Assembly: GCA_016192145.1 (NCBI GenBank) | Contig: JACPUT010000018.1 | Location: 372,001 to 436,000 of the forward strand | DNA: 64,000 nucleotides | Reading direction: 5' to 3' | Source of the DNA: Acidobacteriota bacterium | GTDB taxonomy: Bacteria; Acidobacteriota; Holophagae; Holophagales; Holophagaceae | In this document: positions 1 through 8,304 of the stretch, piece by piece | Numbering within the stretch: position 1 is the stretch's first letter | How the letters are laid out: the number at the start of each line of letters is the position of its first letter | The notes under the pieces: model-generated | Databases searched by the model: none | Told to the model about the DNA's origin: nothing | Seen by the model: the letters and a program-made list of their open reading frames with translations, nothing else | Translations under genes and position numbers: made by a program

Positions 1-567
1 AACGGGGAGACCTACGGCGGCGGAGGCATCCACCAGCTCTACTCCACCGTGGCCAGCGACAACGCCTTCGCACCCTACCTCTTCATCCACGAGTTCGCGC
101 ATCACTTCGCGGGCCTCGCCGACGAGTACTACACCTCCGACGTGGCCCTGGAACTCGGCAAACCCCGGCTCGAACCCTGGGAGCCCAACGTCACGGCGGA
201 TCCCCGCAATCCCAAGTGGAAGGAGCTCATCACTCCAGGTCTGCCCCTCCCCACGCCCTGGAAGAAGGCGGAATTCGAGGCCTACAGCCACGGCATCCAG
301 AAGGAACGCCGGGCCATCCGCGCCGCCAACCAGCCCGAATCAATCATGGAGGCCCTCTTCCGGCGGGAGGCAGCCCATGAGACGAAGCTGCTCGGCACCG
401 ACGTCCACAGCGGGAAGGTGGGTGCCTTCGAAGGCGCCAATTACGAAGCCACGGGCTACTACCGCTCCCAGGAGGACTGCGTCATGTTCACCCGGGATGA
501 AGTGGGATTCTGCGCCGCCTGCCGGAAGGCCATCGAGGGGGTGATCCGGCAGTACGCGGGGCGCTAA
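1..567 (+). CDS. M64-family zinc metallopeptidase, C-terminal part
   Basis: The reading frame is open from base 1, so the gene starts upstream of the window and 188 residues are visible. Near nucleotide 88 it encodes HEFAHHFAGLADEYY, the HExxH zinc-binding motif followed by the GLADEY signature that I associate with the M64 (IgA-peptidase-like) family. The two His and the Glu are intact, so the enzyme looks active. The last 30 residues carry three Cys (ends CVMF..FCAAC), perhaps a disulfide or metal site. Such proteins are usually exported; the signal peptide would lie outside the window. The stop overlaps the stop of the convergent epimerase gene by 4 bp. Substrate cannot be told from sequence. 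Confidence 0.85.
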   Translation, partial: NGETYGGGGIHQLYSTVASDNAFAPYLFIHEFAHHFAGLADEYYTSDVALELGKPRLEPWEPNVTADPRNPKWKELITPGLPLPTPWKKAEFEAYSHGIQKERRAIRAANQPESIMEALFRREAAHETKLLGTDVHSGKVGAFEGANYEATGYYRSQEDCVMFTRDEVGFCAACRKAIEGVIRQYAGR

Positions 568-1454
568 GCCCGGTAGGCCCAAGCCTCCGCGAGGTAGGTC
601 TCCAACCGGAGGGTGGGCCTTCCTAGGAGGGCCTCCGTTCCGTTGGGCTCCACGGCATAGCCCTGCCGGTGGCGATCGAACCCTTCGGCAGTGAAGGGGA
701 CGAGGTCACTCCAGAAGCCACGGTGGCCCAGGCGGGCTCCCCAGTCGCGGGCGGAATCCTCCGAGAGACGAGGGCCCACGAGGGATTTGCCCGCGGCCGT
801 GGCGCAGGCTTCCAGCAATTGGCCCCAAGTCCAGGGGGCGCCGCCGAGGCGGGCTTCCTGAACCTCCAGGGTGAGCAGGGCTTCCGCGACGTCTTCCACG
901 GCGATCGGATCGAGGCGCACCTCCTCCAGGAAGCGTGGGATCACGGGGCTGCGCATCATCCAGGCGCCGATTTCATCCAGGAGGGCATCTCCCGGACCGA
1001 ACATCGGGGCGCTGCGGAGAAGGGTCCAGGGGATGGCGGCGGCTTGGATGATCGCCTCGGCTTCGGCCTTGGTCCGGCTCCAGGCATCGGGCCCATCGGA
1101 ACGCAACGGGGCCAGGTGCACCAGCCGTGTGGCCTGGGTCGCTTCCGCCAGGGCCACCACCTCCCGGGCCACCCCGGGGTGGGCCAGGGCCAGATCGGCC
1201 CCGGGAAGCTCCCGGTTCAATCCGGCGGCGTTGATGATGCGGGGGCCGGGCTCCAAGCCGAAACCGGCCATGAACACCTCGGGGTCGGCTCCGAAGGGCA
1301 GCACCGTGAGGCGGCCGGTGGCCAGGTCCTCGGGGCTGAATCGGGACTCCCCTTCCGCCCGGACGAGCGCGAAGACCTCGTGCCCGGCGGCCATGGCCTG
1401 CCTCACCACCTCACTGCCCACGAAGCCCGTGGCTCCGGCGATGACGACCTGCAT
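564..1454 (-). CDS. NAD(P)-binding NmrA/epimerase-like protein
   Basis: A 296-residue atypical short-chain dehydrogenase. The N-terminus reads MQVVIAGATGFVGSEVVRQA, a Rossmann dinucleotide-binding motif (GxTGxxG). The middle keeps the NAG- and HLAPL-like core strands, but I do not see a clear YxxxK pair, so it may be an NmrA-like sensor or an epimerase with altered chemistry. ATG 1454 is chosen over GTG 1460 because GGGAGG sits 7 bases before it. It is divergent from dnaX with about 38 bp between start codons. Substrate unknown. Confidence 0.8.
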   Translation of the reverse strand: MQVVIAGATGFVGSEVVRQAMAAGHEVFALVRAEGESRFSPEDLATGRLTVLPFGADPEVFMAGFGLEPGPRIINAAGLNRELPGADLALAHPGVAREVVALAEATQATRLVHLAPLRSDGPDAWSRTKAEAEAIIQAAAIPWTLLRSAPMFGPGDALLDEIGAWMMRSPVIPRFLEEVRLDPIAVEDVAEALLTLEVQEARLGGAPWTWGQLLEACATAAGKSLVGPRLSEDSARDWGARLGHRGFWSDLVPFTAEGFDRHRQGYAVEPNGTEALLGRPTLRLETYLAEAWAYRA

Positions 1455-1492
1455 GCGCACGCCTCCCTCCGTCCATCGTAAGATGAACGTTC

Positions 1493-3070
1493 ATGTCCAC
1501 CCTGGCCCTGAAATACCGACCCCGCCTGCTGTCCGACCTCGTGGGGCAGGAGGCGAGCGTCAAGGCGCTCACCAACGCTCTGAAGCGGGCCCGGGAGACG
1601 GGCAAGCTGCACCAGGCCTACCTCTTCGCCGGCGTGCGCGGCACGGGCAAGACGAGCACGGCCCGCATCCTGGCCCGCGCGCTGAACTGCGTGCAGGGTC
1701 CCACGGCCACGCCCTGCGGCGTCTGCGATCCCTGCAAGGCCGCCGAGTCCCCGGACCAGAACCTGGACATCGTCGAGATCGACGCCGCCTCCCGGGCTTC
1801 GGTGGAAGATGCCCGCGCCCTCCGCGAGCAGGCCCAGACCCGCCCCGCCTTCTGCCGCTACCGCGTCTACATCGTGGACGAGGTGCACATGCTCTCCCGG
1901 CAGGCCTTCGACGCCTTGCTGAAGGTCATCGAAGAGCCGCCCGCCCACGCCATCTTCGTGCTGGCGACGACGGAGCTGCAGGACGTTCCGGACACGATCA
2001 AGAGCAGGGTGCAGATCTTCCCCTTCCGCCTCATCCCCGTGCCCGTCATCGAGGCCCGCCTGGCCTGGGTCTGCGAGCAGGAGGGCGTCACGGCCCAGGG
2101 CGAGGCCCTGCGGCTCGTGGCGGAATCGGGGCAGGGGTCCATGCGCGATGCGCTCACCACCTTGGATCGCGTGATCGCGGCGGGGGATGGCGTCATCGGT
2201 GAAGAACTCGTGCGCGAGCTGCTGGGCATCGTGCCCGCCTTCCGCGTGCAAGGGGTGCTGGAGGCCCTGGCCGCGGGGGATGCCGCCGGCATCCTCGACC
2301 ACACCCAGGCCCTCGCCGAGCAGGGCGCCGACTGGGACACCTTCTGGCGCGAACTGGTGACCTCCCTGCGGGGGCGCCTCGAGCAGGAGGCCCGCGCGGG
2401 GGGCGGCCCCCAGGCGCTGCTGCGCTGGGCCCGCGTGACGCAGCTGCTGCTGCAGCGGGAGCGCGATCTCCGCGACAGCGCCCTCAAGCGGGCGGTGGTG
2501 GAACTGGCGCTCGTCACGGCCTCGCAGTTGCCTCAGCTGGCCCCCCTGGAGGCCCTGCTCACGGCCGCCCCCGGCGGGGCGCCCCGGCCCACGCCGGCCC
2601 CAACCCGTTCTTCGCCGCCGCCAAACCCTAATCCGGCCCCCCAGGCGATCTCCGCGCCTGCGGTGGCCGCGGTACCGGCCGGGGAGGAGGTCAAGGCCCT
2701 GGTGCCTGGCACTGCCGGAGAGGCCCTTCGCTCCGCTGTCGCCGCTGCGTTGAAGGCCTCCACGAGCCTGCCCAAGACCCTGGCGACCATCCCCCACATG
2801 GCGAGTCTGGTGAGTTGGGAGGCCCGCACCCTCACCTTCCGCTTCCCCGCCAACGCCAAGCCCACGGCCGAACCGCTGCTGCGGGAGCGGGAGAGCCCGC
2901 ACCTGCTCGGCTCCCTCTCGCCCCTGCTGCCTGGCCTGGCCTACGTGGATGTCCTCTTCGACGAACCCATCCAGGCCGAGCCCCCCGAGGCACGGATCCG
3001 GAAGGATCCGGCTTTCCAGGACCTGCTGCGCCTCAGCGGCGGGGAAGTGGTGGAAGTGCGGAAGGACTGA
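1493..3070 (+). CDS. dnaX: DNA polymerase III subunit gamma/tau
   Basis: Clamp-loader ATPase of 525 residues. The N-terminus has the DnaX signature (ALKYRPRLLSDLVGQE), Walker A GVRGTGKT at residues 47-54, a four-Cys zinc site at C66, C75, C78 and C81, and the Walker B stretch VYIVDEVHMLS. The SMRDAL sensor region follows. Residues about 359-395 form a Pro/Ala-rich linker, then a tau-like C-terminal domain that in other bacteria binds DnaB and the polymerase. I see no A-rich slippery site like that used to make gamma in E. coli, so probably only one product is made. No clear Shine-Dalgarno sequence precedes ATG 1493. The stop directly abuts that of the convergent DUF6526 gene. Confidence 0.97.
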   Translation: MSTLALKYRPRLLSDLVGQEASVKALTNALKRARETGKLHQAYLFAGVRGTGKTSTARILARALNCVQGPTATPCGVCDPCKAAESPDQNLDIVEIDAASRASVEDARALREQAQTRPAFCRYRVYIVDEVHMLSRQAFDALLKVIEEPPAHAIFVLATTELQDVPDTIKSRVQIFPFRLIPVPVIEARLAWVCEQEGVTAQGEALRLVAESGQGSMRDALTTLDRVIAAGDGVIGEELVRELLGIVPAFRVQGVLEALAAGDAAGILDHTQALAEQGADWDTFWRELVTSLRGRLEQEARAGGGPQALLRWARVTQLLLQRERDLRDSALKRAVVELALVTASQLPQLAPLEALLTAAPGGAPRPTPAPTRSSPPPNPNPAPQAISAPAVAAVPAGEEVKALVPGTAGEALRSAVAAALKASTSLPKTLATIPHMASLVSWEARTLTFRFPANAKPTAEPLLRERESPHLLGSLSPLLPGLAYVDVLFDEPIQAEPPEARIRKDPAFQDLLRLSGGEVVEVRKD

Positions 3071-3499
3071 TCAGACGCGGTGGTGATCCGGTCGCCACGT
3101 CTTGATGCGCTTCTTGATGGCCTCGCCGTCCAGGTTCTCGGCGAGGGTCTGACGGACGAGGTCCGCAAGCTCGCCATCCGAGGCGAACCGCAGACCCACG
3201 CACTGCGAGGGCGTGAGTTCATGGGCCCGACCCCGGAGGTCCTCCGGCAGGAGGGTCGCCATGCGGAGCCGCTCCTCGAGGCGGATCACCCGGTCCTGCA
3301 CGCTCAGGGCGTAGGCCCGGGTCTTGAACCAATGGATCAGGAGCCCGATGGCGAGGATGAAAGTGGCGCCGTTGGAGAGGCTGCTGCCTTTCCACAGGGA
3401 ACGGGCCGCCAGCAGGAAGAAGACAACGTAAAGGGTCGCCAGGACGAAGTGGAAGAGGGGGTCGAGGCGGCGATGCGTCGCATAGGATTGTTCGGCCAT
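3071..3499 (-). CDS. DUF6526 family membrane protein
   Basis: A 142-residue protein that matches my memory of the DUF6526 family: MAEQSYATHRRLDPLFHF at the N-terminus, two hydrophobic segments (about residues 14-30 and 40-58), then VQDRVIRLEERLR and a C-terminal KTWRPDHHRV. The start at 3499 is chosen because the conserved family N-terminus begins there. Function of the family is not known to me; it is common in Acidobacteriota and Bacteroidetes. It is convergent with dnaX and divergent from the PAS gene. Confidence 0.85.
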   Translation of the reverse strand: MAEQSYATHRRLDPLFHFVLATLYVVFFLLAARSLWKGSSLSNGATFILAIGLLIHWFKTRAYALSVQDRVIRLEERLRMATLLPEDLRGRAHELTPSQCVGLRFASDGELADLVRQTLAENLDGEAIKKRIKTWRPDHHRV

Positions 3500-3649
3500 G
3501 GATTCCTCGGAGTGGGGTGAGGCCAGCATATCCCGGGGCGGGATCCTGCAAAGAATTCCCAGAGGGAGGTTGCGGGAAATCTGAGGGGGCGTAAGTTCTA
3601 CCACCTAAACCCAGTCCAGGCTTTGTTGCCCTACCACCACGGGAAATCC

Positions 3650-4075
3650 ATGCCTGAATTCTCCATGAACGCCCTGAGCCCTCTCACCGAAGCCCACCTT
3701 CGGGAGGCCATGGATGCCATGCCGGTACCGGTGGCCGCATTCGATCCCTTCGGCCGGGTGCTCTGCTGGAACCGGGAGGCTCAGCGGCTCACCGGGTGGT
3801 CCTTGCACGATCTCCAAACCGGTGGGCTGATCCACCTCTTTCCCAATGCCCTGGAGCGTGCGCTGGTGATCGAGGAGTGGGCCCGGAGGGGGGACTCCTT
3901 CGAGGGCTGGGAATGGTGCGTGACGGGGCGGGACGGGCGGGCAAGCTGCCTGACCTGGACCAGTCAGACGGATCGCCGCCCCATTCCCGGATGGGCCACT
4001 TGGATGGTGGGTACCTCCGTGGCCGCTGAACGGAGCACCCACTGGAAGCCCCCGTTCGTGAGGTCGGCTGGTTGA
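3650..4075 (+). CDS. Single PAS-domain protein
   Basis: About 141 residues. The core (EAMDAMPVPVAAFDPFGRVL, then CWNREAQRLTGWS) is a PAS sensor fold, the usual input domain of kinases and cyclases. There is no output domain in frame, so it is either a stand-alone sensor or a decayed kinase fragment. ATG 3650 follows a weak GGGA; ATG 3665 is the alternative. The gene ends at a strong bidirectional terminator (4136-4167). No partner gene lies next to it. Confidence 0.65.
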   Translation: MPEFSMNALSPLTEAHLREAMDAMPVPVAAFDPFGRVLCWNREAQRLTGWSLHDLQTGGLIHLFPNALERALVIEEWARRGDSFEGWEWCVTGRDGRASCLTWTSQTDRRPIPGWATWMVGTSVAAERSTHWKPPFVRSAG

Positions 4076-4135
4076 TCCCTGCTGGTCCCTCTTGATCCAA
4101 GGGAAGCGAGCCTGATTGCGAATACGCCCCCGCAT

Positions 4136-4167
4136 GAGAACGACCCCGCCGAAGCGGGGTCGTTCTC
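4136..4167. terminator. Bidirectional rho-independent-type hairpin
   Basis: A perfect 14-bp stem (GAGAACGACCCCGC and its complement) closes a CGAA/TTCG tetraloop. It lies between the convergent PAS gene and the BNR protein gene and can serve both strands. There is no long T-run. Confidence 0.75.
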
Positions 4168-4179
4168 GTCCCATGGCTG

Positions 4180-7100
4180 CTACTTCGGGGCGGTCTTCAG
4201 CTCCCAGGCCTCGCGGGTACCCATGGCGAGGGCCTGATCGGCAAACTGACCCGAATTGAGCGCCGGGAGTTCCTTGGCGGCAAGGTCCTCAAAGGTCTTG
4301 ACCAACGTGGCGAACTCGCCCTGCAGCGCCTTCAGGCGGGCGAGCTGCTCCGAGCTGGGGCGGCTGGGCTGCCCGAAGATGCCGCGGTAGAGCCCGCTCA
4401 CCTTCTCCCGGAGGCGCTCCTCGCCAGTGATGGCGCCATGGCTCTCCTTGGTGCTCACGAGCTGGCCGCGCACTTCCTCCACGGCTTCGGCGAAAGCCTC
4501 GAGCTTGGCCTTGCGGCCCGGTTCGGCGTTCGCAGCCGCGGAACGGGCCGCGTTCCTCAGCGCCAGCACCTGCTCCGAGCGGAAGGCCAGGTCCTCCACG
4601 AGGTGGAAGAGCTCCATGGAGGCCTTCCACTTGGCCTCGCGATCCTCGCGCTTGTAGGGACTGGTGGGATCCGCCTCCAGCTTGAGGGTGCCCGTGAGCA
4701 CCTCCTTGCCCTTGGTGAGGCGGTAGCCGTAAGTTCCCTCCAGGACTTCCGGAGCCTGGAAGATGACGCCATCCATGAAGTTGGCGCCGGTGGCCGCCCG
4801 GGGCAGGCGCAGCTGGCGATCCCAGAGGATGCGGTTGAAGCCTCGGCGCTTGGAGCCGGGCAGGGTGCGCAGCACCTTGCCATTGGCATCGAGGATCTCC
4901 AGCTTCATCTCGCCGATGAGGTGCCGCTTCTTCTGCCAGAAGGCGATGACGGCCCCGCCCGAGCGATCCTGGCCAGAGAACTCCTGATCACCATCGGACC
5001 AACCGTCACCGCCGCGATCCAGCGAGGCCGCGGGGCGGGTGGGGAGAAGGGCCACGTCCTTCGCGAGGGTCTCGGGCGTCAGGGCGCGCAGGGGGGTGAG
5101 GTCATCGATGACCCAGAGGCCCCGGCCATGGGTGGCCAGCACGAGGTCGTGCTCCCGGGTCTGGAAGGCCATGTCGCGCACGGCCACCTTGGGGAAGTCG
5201 CCGCCCTTGAAGGCCGCCCAGTTGGCGCCGCCATCCACGCTGATGAAGAGGCCGAACTCCGTGCCGAGGTAGAGCAGGTTCGGGCGCACGGGATCCTGCT
5301 TCACCACGTGGGCGTAGCCGGAGAGTTCGGGGGTGGCCAGGGGCTTCCAGGTCTGCCCGAAGTCATCGGTGCGGTACACGTAGGGGGTCATGTCGCCCAC
5401 GCCGTGGGCATCGAAGGTGACGAAGGCGGTGCCTTCCGCGTGGGGGCTGGCGTCGATCCAGGAGACCCCGGCCACCTTGGGCAGTCCGGGGATGCGGGCC
5501 TTGAGGTTGGTCCAGGTCTTGGGGTTTCCACCGTCCCGGGAGAGCTGCACGTTGCCATCATCGGTGCCCACCCAGAGGACCTTGGGGTTCCGGGGGCTCT
5601 CGGCGATGGCGTAGATGGTGCAGTAGGTCTCGGCGGAGCTGTTGTCGAGGGTGAGACCGCCGCTGCCCTCCTGCTTCTGCTTCACGGGGTCGTTGGTGGT
5701 GAGGTCGCCGCTGAGGCGTTCCCAGGTGTTGCCCTTGTCCCGGCTTCGGAAGAGCACCTGGCTGCCGAAGTAGATGACCTCCTTGTTCGTGGGGCTCATG
5801 GCCATGGGGGTGTTCCAGTTCCATCGGAACTTGAACTTCCCGCCGTCGCGCTTGGATTCCTCGGCCGTCTCCTTGGGCTGCACCGAGGTGGCCATCAGGG
5901 TCTTGGTGTTCACCCGCACGAGCGTGCCGCCCTGGTACTCGACATAGACGTAATCCGGATCGGATCGGTCCGGCAGGGCCCAGAAGCCATCGCCGCCATA
6001 GAGGTTCGTCCAGTGCTTGTTGCCCAGCCAGGTGCTGCCGTAGCCCATCCAGGTGCTGTTGTCCTGGAGGCCACCGAAGACCCGGTAGGGCAGGCCGTCA
6101 TCCACGGCCACGTGGTAGAACTGCCCGATGGGGAGGTTCCGCACCATGCGCCAGGTGTTCCCCCGGTCCTCGCTCACGAAGAGCCCGCCATCGGTGCCCA
6201 CGTACATGATTTCGGGGTTCTGGGGGTGGAAGAGCAGGGCGTGGTGATCGGCGTGGGTGCTGTTGCCGAGGGTGGCGAAGCTGACGCCGCCATCCTCGCT
6301 GGCCGCGAGGAAGAGGCCGGGTTTGTAGACCCGCAGGGCGTCCTTGGGATCCACGAAGAGGGCGCTGAAGTAGAAGGGGCGGATGGTGAGGTTGGCGCCG
6401 TTGTTGCCGCGCTTCCAGGTTTCGCCGCCGTCCTCGCTGCGGTAGATCGCTCCGTCCTTGGCCTCCACCGTGGCATACACCTTGTTGCTGTCGGAAGGCG
6501 CGATGGCCACCGCGATGCGACCCAGGGTCCCGGTGGGCAAGCCGCGTTTGGGATCGTCGGTCAGGCGGGTCCAGGTCCTGCCCGCATCGGTGGACTTGAA
6601 GAGGCCGCTGCCCGGGCCCCCGCTCTCGAAGGACCAGGGCTGGCGCCGGTGCTGCCACATGGAGGCGAAGAGCACCTTGGGGTTGCCGGGATCGATGCTG
6701 AGACTGGAGCAGCCGCTGTCTTCGTTGGTGAAGAGGATGCGCTCCCAGGTCTTGCCGCCGTCGATGGTCTTGTAGAGGCCGCGCTCGCCGCCCGTGCTCC
6801 ACAGGTGGCCCAGGGCCGCCACGTAGACGATGTTGGAATCCGTCGGATCGATGGCGATGGCGCCGATGCGCTCGCTGGTGGGAAGGCCCATGAGGTTCCA
6901 GGTCTCGCCGCCATCCGTGGTTTTGTAGAGGCCTTCGCCGATGCCCACACTGTTGCGCACCCAGGGCTCGCCCGTGCCCACCCAGACCGTGCGGGGATCC
7001 TTGGGATCCACCTTGATGGCCCCGATGCTCTGGGCGTACTTGTCGAACACGGGCTTCCAAGTGGTGCCGCTGTTCATGGATTTCCAGATGCCGCCGCTGG

Positions 7101-7293
7101 CCGCACCCACGTATAGGGTGAGCCGCCCCTTTTCCATCACGCCGTCGATGGCCGAGATGCGGCCCGACATGATGGCGGGGCCGATGTTGCGGGCCTGGAG
7201 GCCGGCCAGGGCATCGGCGTCGAGCAGGACCGGGGGGGCCTGAGCCACGAGGGCCACGGTGGCGACGGAAAGAAGGAGGGCGGGCGATCGCAT
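4180..7293 (-). CDS. Secreted BNR/VPS10-type beta-propeller protein
   Basis: A 1037-residue exported protein. It starts with a signal peptide (MRSPALLLSVATVALVAQA) and is then built of repeated Asp-box/BNR blades, seen as many copies of SxDGGxTW (TTDGGETWNLM, TIDGGKTWERI, SEDGGETWKRG, SEDRGNTWRM, SVDGGANWAAF). This is the sortilin/VPS10-like or WD40/YVTN/BNR class; such proteins are often annotated as glycosyl hydrolases, but no catalytic residues are recognisable. The last 200 residues are a Lys/Glu-rich helical tail. ATG 7293 is preceded by AGGAG at good spacing. Abundant in Acidobacteriota; role unknown, perhaps binding or degrading extracellular polymers. Confidence 0.88.
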   Translation of the reverse strand: MRSPALLLSVATVALVAQAPPVLLDADALAGLQARNIGPAIMSGRISAIDGVMEKGRLTLYVGAASGGIWKSMNSGTTWKPVFDKYAQSIGAIKVDPKDPRTVWVGTGEPWVRNSVGIGEGLYKTTDGGETWNLMGLPTSERIGAIAIDPTDSNIVYVAALGHLWSTGGERGLYKTIDGGKTWERILFTNEDSGCSSLSIDPGNPKVLFASMWQHRRQPWSFESGGPGSGLFKSTDAGRTWTRLTDDPKRGLPTGTLGRIAVAIAPSDSNKVYATVEAKDGAIYRSEDGGETWKRGNNGANLTIRPFYFSALFVDPKDALRVYKPGLFLAASEDGGVSFATLGNSTHADHHALLFHPQNPEIMYVGTDGGLFVSEDRGNTWRMVRNLPIGQFYHVAVDDGLPYRVFGGLQDNSTWMGYGSTWLGNKHWTNLYGGDGFWALPDRSDPDYVYVEYQGGTLVRVNTKTLMATSVQPKETAEESKRDGGKFKFRWNWNTPMAMSPTNKEVIYFGSQVLFRSRDKGNTWERLSGDLTTNDPVKQKQEGSGGLTLDNSSAETYCTIYAIAESPRNPKVLWVGTDDGNVQLSRDGGNPKTWTNLKARIPGLPKVAGVSWIDASPHAEGTAFVTFDAHGVGDMTPYVYRTDDFGQTWKPLATPELSGYAHVVKQDPVRPNLLYLGTEFGLFISVDGGANWAAFKGGDFPKVAVRDMAFQTREHDLVLATHGRGLWVIDDLTPLRALTPETLAKDVALLPTRPAASLDRGGDGWSDGDQEFSGQDRSGGAVIAFWQKKRHLIGEMKLEILDANGKVLRTLPGSKRRGFNRILWDRQLRLPRAATGANFMDGVIFQAPEVLEGTYGYRLTKGKEVLTGTLKLEADPTSPYKREDREAKWKASMELFHLVEDLAFRSEQVLALRNAARSAAANAEPGRKAKLEAFAEAVEEVRGQLVSTKESHGAITGEERLREKVSGLYRGIFGQPSRPSSEQLARLKALQGEFATLVKTFEDLAAKELPALNSGQFADQALAMGTREAWELKTAPK

Positions 7294-7351
7294 GGAATCT
7301 CCTAGTGGATTGGAGCGGGCCATCACTCGGCGAGGGCCCCAGAGCTGCAGG

Positions 7352-7389
7352 AAAAAGGCTCACGAGGGGCCGCAGCCAGCTCGTGAGCC
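7352..7389 (-). terminator. Terminator after the lipoprotein-sorting-like gene
   Basis: Read on the minus strand, GGCTCACGAG pairs with CTCGTGAGCC (10 bp) across a GC-rich loop and is followed by TTTTT. It lies just downstream of the gene ending at 7404, separating it from the BNR gene. Confidence 0.75.
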
Positions 7390-7403
7390 GTGGTTCGTTC
7401 CGA

Positions 7404-8159
7404 CTACTTGGGTGCGGGGGCGGCCGTCGCGGGAGCCGGCGCGGGGGCGGGCATCTTCAGGCTGGCGGGATCCAGGGCCACGTTGGGCTCGATCTTGTCG
7501 ATGATGATCTTTGAGCGCTGGGGCATGCCGGGCATGCCCTGTTCGATGGCGAAGGGCATGAGCACGCCGGCCACCTCACGGAAATCGCCGTAGAAGGTCT
7601 CAGCCTCCACTTCCTGCTCGCGGACCTTGCGCTTCGAGGTCTGCTTCACCTCCAGGAAGCTGTCGGCATCCAGGAAGTAGGTCTGCACATCGCCGTTCTT
7701 CAAGGTCAGCTTGAGCTTGTGGGCGGGGGCCCCTTCGATGGTGTCCTTGCCCATGTACTCCACCTTGTGGCCCTTGGCGGCGTAATCCACCAGGGGGCCG
7801 TCGAGGTCGGCCTGGACTTCCGCGGCCTTCATCTCGTCGGCGGTGAAGGCTTCAGCGTTCTTGCCGCCGCCGTAGCCCTGGAAGGGATCGATCTTCCAGC
7901 CGGCCTTGCCGTCGAAGGCGGTGATCTGGGTCATGCCCTGGACGCTGACCTCCATGCGGAAGGCGCCGCGGGCCTGGATCCCGGTGATCGCGATCTCCAT
8001 GGGCCCCTGCATGATGCGACCCGCCATCTTGACGGATTTGAGGGCCTTGATCTTGGCGAGACCACCCTTGGCCTCGAAGTTCTTGGCCAGGAGCTGATCC
8101 ACCGAAGGCGCTTGAGCGACGAGGGCGGGAGCGAACAGGAGGAGGGCGAGGGAACGCAT
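7404..8159 (-). CDS. Secreted protein related to outer-membrane lipoprotein-sorting proteins
   Basis: A 251-residue exported protein with signal peptide MRSLALLLFAPALVAQA. The mature part (VDQLLAKNFEAKGGLAKIKA, later VDYAAKGHKVEYMGKDTIEG and QTYFLDADSFLEVK) resembles the LolA/LolB-like fold often annotated as outer membrane lipoprotein-sorting protein. There is no lipobox Cys. The C-terminus is Ala/Pro-rich. ATG 8159 has TGGAG upstream. It follows the MacB-like permease genes on the same strand after a 145-bp gap, so it may share their transcript; substrate unknown. Confidence 0.75.
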   Translation of the reverse strand: MRSLALLLFAPALVAQAPSVDQLLAKNFEAKGGLAKIKALKSVKMAGRIMQGPMEIAITGIQARGAFRMEVSVQGMTQITAFDGKAGWKIDPFQGYGGGKNAEAFTADEMKAAEVQADLDGPLVDYAAKGHKVEYMGKDTIEGAPAHKLKLTLKNGDVQTYFLDADSFLEVKQTSKRKVREQEVEAETFYGDFREVAGVLMPFAIEQGMPGMPQRSKIIIDKIEPNVALDPASLKMPAPAPAPATAAPAPK

Positions 8160-8304
8160 GGTGACTCCATTTGGAGCGGCCGAAGGGCCGTGGGGGGATC
8201 GATCGGAAAGCATGGCACGGCTCAGAGCTGGGGCCGGGAAGGGTCATGCAGGCGCCGCCCAGTGGATGAAAATTCCCGGTGAACGGTGGTCCTTGATCCA
8301 GGGC

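Noticed and set aside
1493-3070. Programmed frameshift in dnaX
   Set aside because: No A-rich slippery heptamer was seen around the linker region.
4438-7116. 892-residue open frame antisense to the BNR protein
   Set aside because: Composition is typical of the complement of GC-rich coding sequence (Gly/Ala/His/Val-rich, no motifs), and the opposite strand has a clear gene with a signal peptide.
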